A stretch of 64,000 nt of DNA from NCBI RefSeq assembly GCF_000381925.1, contig NZ_KB907310.1, forward strand, positions 310,001-374,000. The letters are read 5' to 3'. The notes below the pieces were generated by a model. That model made no database searches, was not told the origin of the DNA, and saw only the letters and a list, made by a program, of their open reading frames with translations. The stretch comes from Nocardia sp. BMG111209 (GTDB taxonomy: Bacteria; Actinomycetota; Actinomycetes; Mycobacteriales; Mycobacteriaceae). The position numbers and the translations under genes are program-made. This document shows positions 18,547-64,000 of the stretch, in pieces. The stretch's first letter is position 1, and each line of letters opens with the position of its first letter.

Positions 18547-19443
18547 TCAGTGCAGCGTCAACGGGATCGCCGATCCGAGGTGGGTCAGTTTCTCCGGGTT
18601 GCGGACGTAGTACAGGCCGGTGATGCGGCCGGCCGCGACGTGGATCGCCATGACCCCGTCGAGTTCGCCGTCCAGGTGCAACAGCAGGGCCGGGCTGCCG
18701 TTGGCCACAGTGGGCTCGACGGTGAGGGATTCGGCGGTGCGGCGCAGGCCGCCGGTGAGGAAGCGCAGGACCCGGTCCGCGCCGACGACCGGACGCAGGG
18801 CGGCCTGTTTGTGGCCGCCGCCGTCGCTGAGCGCGACGACGTCGGGGGCGAGCACGTCCAGCAGGCTCCGGAAGTCCCGGGTCTCCAGCGCGTGCCGGAA
18901 CGAGTCCAGGGCGGCCCGGGTCTCGGCGGGGGAGACCACCGCGCGGGGGCGGCGGGCGTCGACGTGGTTGCGGGCGCGGTAGGCGATCTGCCGGACCGCG
19001 GCCGGGCTCTTGCCGAGGGTTTCGGCGATCTCGTCGTAGTCGATCCCGAACGCCTCGCGCAGCACGAACACCGCGCGCTCGGTCGGCGCGAGCGTCTCGA
19101 GCACCAGCAGCAGGGCCATCGAGACGCTCTCGGCCAGTTCGACGTCCTCGGCGACGTCCGGTGTGGTCAGCATCGGTTCCGGCAGCCACTGGCCCACGTA
19201 GGCCTCCTTGCGGCGTTGCAGGGTGCGCAGCCGGTTCAGGGCCTGCCGGGTGGTGATCCGGACCAGGTACGCGCGATGGTCGCGTACCTGATCGAGGTCC
19301 ACCCCGGTCCACCGCAACCAGGTCTCCTGCAGCACGTCCTCGGCGTCGGCGGCCGAGCCGAGCATCTCGTAGGCGACGGTGAACAGCAGGTTGCGGTGGG
19401 CGACGAAGGTGTCGGTCGCCGGGTCCGCGGCATGGTCGGGCAC
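18547..19443 (-). CDS. sigJ: ECF41/SigJ-type sigma factor with SnoaL-like C-terminal domain (298 aa)
   Basis: Sigma region 2 lies near residues 15-80 (LLFTVAYEMLGSAADAEDVL, then QETWLRW). Region 4 lies near 108-165 (LAPTERAVFVLREAFGIDYD and EIAETLGKSPAAVRQIAYRA). A 120-residue NTF2/SnoaL-like extension follows. The ECF41 signatures WLPEP (86-90) in the inter-domain linker, SDGGG and RNPEKL near the end are all visible. In this family the fused C-terminal domain modulates activity in place of an anti-sigma factor. The start is GTG (19441-19443) behind GAGGA. The DoxX gene upstream lies only 31 bases away, which fits the known ECF41 habit of pairing with DoxX or carboxymuconolactone-decarboxylase genes. 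Confidence 0.9.
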   Translation of the reverse strand: MPDHAADPATDTFVAHRNLLFTVAYEMLGSAADAEDVLQETWLRWTGVDLDQVRDHRAYLVRITTRQALNRLRTLQRRKEAYVGQWLPEPMLTTPDVAEDVELAESVSMALLLVLETLAPTERAVFVLREAFGIDYDEIAETLGKSPAAVRQIAYRARNHVDARRPRAVVSPAETRAALDSFRHALETRDFRSLLDVLAPDVVALSDGGGHKQAALRPVVGADRVLRFLTGGLRRTAESLTVEPTVANGSPALLLHLDGELDGVMAIHVAAGRITGLYYVRNPEKLTHLGSAIPLTLH

Positions 19444-19474
19444 GTCTCGATCCTCGCCCCGCGGCCCGGCCCGG

Positions 19475-19837
19475 TCAGAACCGGCCCCAGGCGATGAACG
19501 CCGCGAGGGCCAGATAGCCCAGGTTGAGCACGACCAGCGGGTACTGGCCGAGGCGGCCGTGGGTGATCATCGCGCCGATCATCAGCGCCACCCAGCACAG
19601 CGCCGTCACCGGCACCAGCACCGGCGCGATGTCCAGCAGCCGGGGCAGGATCAGGCCCGCCGCGGCGAGCAGTTCGAGGATCCCGAGCGTCCGGACGAAG
19701 CCGGTCGCGGCGTGGGCGGTCCATTCCCCGCCGTGCGCCGCGGCCAGCTTCTCCTTGGGCAGGAACGTCTTGGTGATACCGCCGGCCAGGGCGACGGTGG
19801 CCAGCAGTCCGGTGGTGATCCACAGTGCGATGTTCAC
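19475..19837 (-). CDS. DoxX-like small membrane protein (120 aa)
   Basis: Four hydrophobic segments are spaced as in DoxX-like proteins: WITTGLLATVALAGGITKTF, GFVRTLGILELLAAAGLILP, LVPVTALCWVALMIGAMIT and VVLNLGYLALAAFIAWG. Position-specific residues of the family are present, including the lysine after the first helix, the RTLGILEL segment and the THGRL loop. The start is GTG (19835-19837) with GAGGAG upstream. It is the first gene of a two-gene unit with the ECF41 sigma factor and is its probable main target. A role in redox or thiol stress is suggested for relatives, but its activity here is unknown. Confidence 0.85.
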   Translation of the reverse strand: MNIALWITTGLLATVALAGGITKTFLPKEKLAAAHGGEWTAHAATGFVRTLGILELLAAAGLILPRLLDIAPVLVPVTALCWVALMIGAMITHGRLGQYPLVVLNLGYLALAAFIAWGRF

Positions 19838-19869
19838 GATGTTCTCCTCGCTTCAGAGTTCGCCGTGAA

Positions 19870-19896
19870 GACACCGCTGCCACGCCGGCCGTAACA
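19870..19896 (-). promoter_or_regulatory. Candidate ECF41-type promoter of the doxX-sigJ unit
   Basis: Read on the minus strand, TGTTACG (19890-19896) is followed after 16 bases by TGTC (19870-19873), 32 bases before the doxX GTG. The ECF41 consensus I recall is TGTCACA at -35 and CGTC at -10, so this matches five of seven and three of four positions. The site lies in the 85-base gap after asnB. It would make the operon self-activating. Confidence 0.35.
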
Positions 19897-19922
19897 GCCT
19901 GTGGCGCGGATCACCTCCCGGA

Positions 19923-21764
19923 TCAGTCCAGGCGCAGCGTGGGCGCGTACATCTCCACCCAGGTGTGCAGGTCGATGACATGATCCAGGCCGGCGCGCAC
20001 GAACGGGTCGAGACCCACCGGATCGAGTCCGGACACCCGGCGCACCCAGTCGCGGTCCACCAGATCGAATACCGGCGAATCCCGTTGGTCCAGGATCTCT
20101 TTCGCCTGTCGCTGCAGGGCGGCGGCGTACCCCGGGTCCTGGGTGGAGGGGTAGGGGCTCTTGACCCGTTCCACCACCGACCGCGGCAGCACGTGTTCGG
20201 TGGCGTGCCGCAGCAGGCTCTTCTCCCGCCCGTCGAAGGTCTTCAGCGACCAGGGCGTGTTGTAGACGTACTCGACCAGCCGGTGATCGCAGAACGGCAC
20301 CCGGACCTCCAGGCCGACCGCCATCGACATGCGGTCCTTGCGATCCAGCAGTTGGCGGACGAATCGGGTCAGATGCAGGTGGCAGATCGTGCGCATGCGG
20401 TGTTCGAGTTCGTCCTCGCCGTCGAGATGTTCCACCTCGGCGACCGCGGTGGCGTACTGGTCGGCGATGTACTCCGGCAGGCGCAGCCGCGGCCGCAGCT
20501 CGGGATTGAGTATGTTCCAATGGGATTCGGTCAGCATGGAACTGAATGCCATCCACGGGAAGGTGTCCGCCTTGCGCACCACCTCGTCGTGGAACCAGCG
20601 AAAGCCGCCGAACACCTCGTCCGCCGATTCCCCGGACAGCGCCACCGTCGACTCGGCCCGGATCGCCTCGAACAGCAGGAACAACGAGTTGTCCATATCG
20701 CCGAGGCCCGCCGGGATGTCGCGGGCGCGGATCACCCGCCGCCGCACCCCGGGATCGGCCAGATGTTCCGGATTCAGCATCACGTCACGGTGTTCCGAGC
20801 CGACCAGCGCGGCCACCTCGCGCACGAACGGCGAATCCGGGGTGTCGCGCATCTCGTCCGGGACGAAATTCTGTTCCTGGTTCAGGAAATCCACCGAGAA
20901 GGTGCGGACCCGTTCCCCGTCGCGGGCCAGCCGCTGCGCCGCCAGTCCGGTGAGCGCGCTGGAATCCAGTCCGCCCGAGAGCAATACGCAGCGCGGTACA
21001 TCCGCGATCAGCTGCCGGTCCACGATGTCGGTGAGCAGCTCGCGCACGGTGGCCACGGTGTCGTCGCGGCCGTCCGGATGCGCCACGGCCCGCAACCGCC
21101 AGTAGGTGCGGGAGCGGATTCCGTTGCGGTCCACCGTGACCAGCGTGCCCGGCAACACCTCCGACATGCCCTGCCACATCGCCCAGCCGGGGGCCTTGGT
21201 GAAGGCGAACAGTTCCCGCAACCCGGCCAGATCGACGGTGCGCGCCGCCAGCGGATTCGCCAGGATCGCCTTCGGCTCGGAACCGAACAGCACGCCGTCG
21301 CGGGTCGGGAAGTAGTAGAAGGGCTTGATACCCATACGATCCCGGACCATCAGCAGTCGTTCGGTGCGCTGATCCCAGATCGCGAAGGCGTACATGCCGT
21401 TGAGGCGGTCCACCAGGGCGTCACCCCATTGCAGGTAGGCGCGCAGCACCACCTCGGTATCGCTGTCGGTCCGGAACCGGTGGCCGGCCGCCGCCAGTTC
21501 GGCGCGCAGCTCGGCGAAGTTGTAGGTCTCACCGGAATAGACGATCGCCACATCGCCCGCCGGGGTGTCCAGGGTCATGGGCTGACGCCCGCCGGGCAGG
21601 TCGATGATCGCCAGCCGCCGATGCCCGAGGGCGGCGTGTGGCCGGAGGTGGACGCCGACGTCGTCGGGGCCGCGACAGGCCATGGTCTCGGTCATGGCGT
21701 CGATGATTTCTCGCCGATCGGCCGGATCGGAGTCGAAGGATACCCAGCCGGTGATACCGCACAT
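19923..21764 (-). CDS. asnB: Asparagine synthase, glutamine-hydrolysing (613 aa)
   Basis: The class II glutaminase domain starts at the catalytic Cys2 (MCGITGWVSF) and has RGPDDVG, GHRRLAIIDLPGGRQPM and IVYSGETYN. The synthetase domain begins near residue 235 and carries the pyrophosphate loop VLLSGGLDSSALTGL, then ALSGESADEVFGGFRWFHDE and the late RKDRMSMAVGLEVRVPFCDH motif. It converts aspartate, glutamine and ATP to asparagine, or amidates a related carboxylate. ATG 21762-21764 has GGAGG seven bases upstream. It is divergent from the PPOX gene. AsnB homologues occur in some NRPS clusters, but an ordinary housekeeping role is equally compatible. Confidence 0.92.
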   Translation of the reverse strand: MCGITGWVSFDSDPADRREIIDAMTETMACRGPDDVGVHLRPHAALGHRRLAIIDLPGGRQPMTLDTPAGDVAIVYSGETYNFAELRAELAAAGHRFRTDSDTEVVLRAYLQWGDALVDRLNGMYAFAIWDQRTERLLMVRDRMGIKPFYYFPTRDGVLFGSEPKAILANPLAARTVDLAGLRELFAFTKAPGWAMWQGMSEVLPGTLVTVDRNGIRSRTYWRLRAVAHPDGRDDTVATVRELLTDIVDRQLIADVPRCVLLSGGLDSSALTGLAAQRLARDGERVRTFSVDFLNQEQNFVPDEMRDTPDSPFVREVAALVGSEHRDVMLNPEHLADPGVRRRVIRARDIPAGLGDMDNSLFLLFEAIRAESTVALSGESADEVFGGFRWFHDEVVRKADTFPWMAFSSMLTESHWNILNPELRPRLRLPEYIADQYATAVAEVEHLDGEDELEHRMRTICHLHLTRFVRQLLDRKDRMSMAVGLEVRVPFCDHRLVEYVYNTPWSLKTFDGREKSLLRHATEHVLPRSVVERVKSPYPSTQDPGYAAALQRQAKEILDQRDSPVFDLVDRDWVRRVSGLDPVGLDPFVRAGLDHVIDLHTWVEMYAPTLRLD

Positions 21765-21803
21765 CTCACAGCCTCCACAATTGGTTAGCTACAGCAACTA
21801 TGC

Positions 21804-21819
21804 GTAACTCCGTTGTAAC
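21804..21819. promoter_or_regulatory. GTAAC direct repeats upstream of asnB
   Basis: GTAAC occurs at 21804-21808 and again at 21815-21819, one helical turn apart, 40-55 bases upstream of the asnB start. The surrounding 195-base divergent gap is AT-richer than its flanks around 21780-21835. The spacing suits an activator or repressor bound upstream of or over the asnB promoter, but five-base repeats can arise by chance. Confidence 0.25.
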
Positions 21820-21959
21820 ACAGTGGCATTCGACTGCAAACCGGTGAAAGTTCGCGCGCCACAGGCGAACTCCTCGCAATCGGCGCGGCAAACATCGCGG
21901 CCGGTCCGGTACGTCCGGGTTGCCGGACTTCGCTCCGGCGGCGTCGTACGGTAGGAAAT

Positions 21960-22385
21960 ATGTTCACCATCAGCGATCCGAAGGTGCGCGAGTTCCTCAC
22001 CGAGGGCACCCGCACCGCCAAGCTTGCGGTGACGTCATCCGACGGGCGGCCGCTGATCAATCCGGTGTGGTTCTTCCTCGACGGCGACGAACTGGTGTTC
22101 AACACCGGCAAAGGCACGGCGAAGGGCCGGGCGATCATGCGGGATCCGCGGGTCGCGCTCTGCGTCGACCTGGAGGCGCCGCCGTACGGCTACCTCCAGG
22201 TGCAGGGCGTCGCCACCGTCTCCGAGGACCCCGGGGAGCTGCTGCGCACCGCCACGGCGATCGGCGGCCGCTATATGGGCGCCGGGCGGGCCGAGGAGTT
22301 CGGCCGGCGCAACGCGGTACCGGGGGAACTCGTGGTCCGGGTGCGGCCGGACCGGATCCTCGGCGGTTTCAACATGACCGGGTAG
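21960..22385 (+). CDS. PPOX-class, probably F420-dependent oxidoreductase (141 aa)
   Basis: A small split-barrel flavin/F420 protein. It starts MFTISDPKVREFLTEGTRTA, followed by the strand AKLAVTSSDGRPLINPVWFF that forms the cofactor pocket. Later segments are LVFNTGKGTAKGRAIMRDPR, VALCVDLEAPPYGYLQVQG and the C-terminal VRPDRILGGFNMTG. Size and motifs match the actinobacterial FDOR-B (Rv1155-like) group, several of which use F420 to reduce conjugated substrates. The substrate cannot be read from sequence. ATG 21960 follows AGGAA. cobM starts 68 bases downstream, so the two may share a transcript. Confidence 0.8.
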   Translation: MFTISDPKVREFLTEGTRTAKLAVTSSDGRPLINPVWFFLDGDELVFNTGKGTAKGRAIMRDPRVALCVDLEAPPYGYLQVQGVATVSEDPGELLRTATAIGGRYMGAGRAEEFGRRNAVPGELVVRVRPDRILGGFNMTG

Positions 22386-22453
22386 CGGTTCGGCCGGGCC
22401 GGCGCGGTGCATACACTGCGACGACGCCGGCCCGGCTGCGGAGAGGACCGATC

Positions 22454-23212
22454 ATGACCGTGCATTTCATCGGGGCGGGCCCGGGCGCCGCCGACCTGCT
22501 GACCGTGCGGGCGGTGCGGCTGCTCGGGAGTGCGCCGGTCTGCCTGTACGCGGGCACCTATCTCGATCCCGAGGTGCTCGCGCACTGCGCCCCCCGCGCC
22601 GAACTGATCGATACCCGGCATCTGGACCTGGACCGGATCACCGAACTGCTGGTCCGGGCTCATGCCGAGGGTAAGGATGCGGCACGGTTGTGTTCCGGCG
22701 ACCCGTCGCTGTACTCGGCCCTGACCGAGCAGACCCGCCGGCTGGACGCCCACGGCGTGCCGTGGGATGTCACCCCGGGCGTGCCCGCCTACGCGGCGGC
22801 CGCGGCCCGGCTCGGCGCCGAACTCACCGTGCCGGAACTCGCGCAGTCGGTCGTGCTGACCCGGACCCGGGCCCGATCGACCGCGATGCCCGAGTCGGAG
22901 GCACTGGCGAATTTCGCCCGCACCCGCGCCACGCTGGTGCTGCATCTGGCGATCACGCGGATCCGGGTGCTCGCGGCCGAACTGACCGCCGACTACGGCG
23001 CCGACTGCCCGGCGGTGGTCGTCTACCGGGCCAGTCAGCCCGAGGAGCTGGTCCTGCGCGGCACGCTGGCCGATATCGCCGACCGGGTGGAGCAGGCCGG
23101 ATTGCGGCAGGCGGCGGTGATACTCGTGGGCCCGGCGCTGGCGAGCGCGCCGGGATGCGCCGAATCCCATCTGTACGACCCGGCTCGCGAACGTCACACC
23201 CTCCCCGGATGA
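22454..23212 (+). CDS. cobM: Precorrin-4 C11-methyltransferase (252 aa)
   Basis: A tetrapyrrole SAM-methyltransferase. The N-terminal signature MTVHFIGAGPGAADLLTVRA is the family glycine loop. It is followed by YAGTYLDPEVL, the GEG-like LCSGDPSLYSAL loop, TPGVPAYAAAAARLGAELTV, and the CobM/CbiF-specific ELAQSVVLTRTRARSTAMP. It methylates C-11 of precorrin-4 in aerobic (or C-11 of the cobalt form in anaerobic) cobalamin synthesis. ATG 22454 has AGAGGA. No other cobalamin gene is nearby. The 68-base gap upstream is far too short for a cobalamin riboswitch, so control must come from upstream or elsewhere. Confidence 0.9.
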   Translation: MTVHFIGAGPGAADLLTVRAVRLLGSAPVCLYAGTYLDPEVLAHCAPRAELIDTRHLDLDRITELLVRAHAEGKDAARLCSGDPSLYSALTEQTRRLDAHGVPWDVTPGVPAYAAAAARLGAELTVPELAQSVVLTRTRARSTAMPESEALANFARTRATLVLHLAITRIRVLAAELTADYGADCPAVVVYRASQPEELVLRGTLADIADRVEQAGLRQAAVILVGPALASAPGCAESHLYDPARERHTLPG

Positions 23213-23591
23213 CCGGATCGGGCCAGGTCGGAGGGTATGGGCGGAGTGTCCGAATCGATTGCCGTACTCGGAGTTTCGGCTATCTTGGCGCGAGGTCCAG
23301 CTATGATGCACGTCGGCTATGAACCTTCCGCTTCGAAGCCCGTGCGGGGACGGTAGATTGGTCCGGTGGTCAGCAGCAACGTTCAGCGAGTGGTCCATCC
23401 GTGGCCGTCGGGCATGGCCGGTCCGATGTAACGGCACCGGCCCATGGGGCGGATACGTCCTGTGAGCGTTTTTGTCTGATTGAAATTCGAAGTGTGTCCC
23501 GACCGCGGGCGCCACGCTGGTACAGGTGAGCGTCGCTGTCGGTGTGCCATTGGGGAGCGCCACGCGGGTGTTCCGGAAGCGAGGTTGACGG
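23213..23591. other. Intergenic region and probable long leader of the giant NRPS gene
   Basis: These 379 bases separate cobM from the NRPS start. I see no convincing gene in them. A 48-codon frame from ATG 23319 lacks a ribosome binding site. The region is less GC-biased than its flanks, with AT-richer patches around 23255-23290 and 23466-23490. A possible promoter lies near the left end, which would leave a leader of about 300 bases. The right end holds GAAGCGAGG seven bases before the TTG start. Confidence 0.6.
23259..23286 (+). promoter_or_regulatory. Candidate promoter of the NRPS gene
   Basis: TTGCCG (23259-23264) and TATCTT (23281-23286) resemble -35 and -10 boxes with a 16-base spacer. 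They are the best pair I found between cobM and the NRPS. TATGAT at 23302-23307 is an alternative -10. Neither is strong evidence. Confidence 0.25.

Positions 23592-64000
<40,409 letters not shown>

Noticed and set aside
19923..21764. asnB as a certain member of the NRPS cluster
   Set aside because: It is separated by two unrelated genes on the other strand, and no asparagine code was found in the twelve A domains.
22386..22453. Possible cobalamin riboswitch before cobM
   Set aside because: Only 68 bases are available, far less than a B12 riboswitch needs, and no B12-box-like sequence is present.
23319..23465. 48-codon open frame in the NRPS leader
   Set aside because: No ribosome binding site, tryptophan- and arginine-rich translation, and no resemblance to a regulatory leader peptide.

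Overview
The window comes from a high-GC actinobacterium, most likely Nocardia or a close mycolic-acid-containing relative such as Rhodococcus or Gordonia. The evidence is GC-rich sequence with strong third-position bias, GTG and TTG starts, a mycobacteria-like leucine-catabolism operon (TetR, accD1, accA1, fadE19, maoC, citE), F420-type PPOX and ECF41 sigma genes, and a very large NRPS.

Layout. Bases 1-1418 hold the tail of an unknown gene, two tiny similar peptide genes with good ribosome binding sites, and a NUDIX/NrtR-type regulator behind a perfect palindrome. Bases 1591-6230 carry an ArnT/YkcB-like GT39 membrane glycosyltransferase, a two-headed TetR fusion, an SRPBCC protein and a TetR repressor. 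Bases 6325-14719 form a branched-chain acyl-CoA (leucine/isovalerate) degradation operon. Its first four genes overlap start-to-stop, citE follows an inverted repeat, and an acetoacetyl-CoA synthetase can activate the acetoacetate produced. Bases 14756-18515 hold an ABC ATPase plus permease divergent from a NarL-type two-component system. Bases 18547-19837 carry an ECF41 sigma factor with a DoxX partner, followed by asnB, a PPOX protein and cobM up to 23212.

The remaining 40.4 kb is a single open reading frame that starts at a TTG (23592) and runs off the right edge without a stop. I followed one reading frame through twelve condensation-adenylation-thiolation modules. All HHxxxDG motifs and all twelve carrier-protein serines lie in the same frame. 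The architecture is Cstarter-A-T, four C-A-T modules, one C-A-T-E module, then a D-type C domain and six more modules. The last thiolation domain has the same signature as the one that precedes the epimerase. The adenylation pocket residues predict X-Y-Ser-Ser-Thr-(D)Z-Ser-Y-Ser-W-W-V, a serine-rich and probably N-acylated peptide of at least 12 residues. No thioesterase, MbtH, acyl-ligase or exporter gene of the cluster is visible, so they should lie to the right.

The NRPS gene is mosaic. Some stretches bounded by domain edges switch abruptly between G/T-ending and C-ending codon styles, and different modules share perfectly identical DNA blocks of 95-138 bases. This points to recent recombination or gene conversion inside the gene. 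The other genes look like ordinary chromosomal metabolism and regulation, and nothing shows that they belong to the NRPS pathway. I saw no tRNA, rRNA, CRISPR array or insertion sequence.
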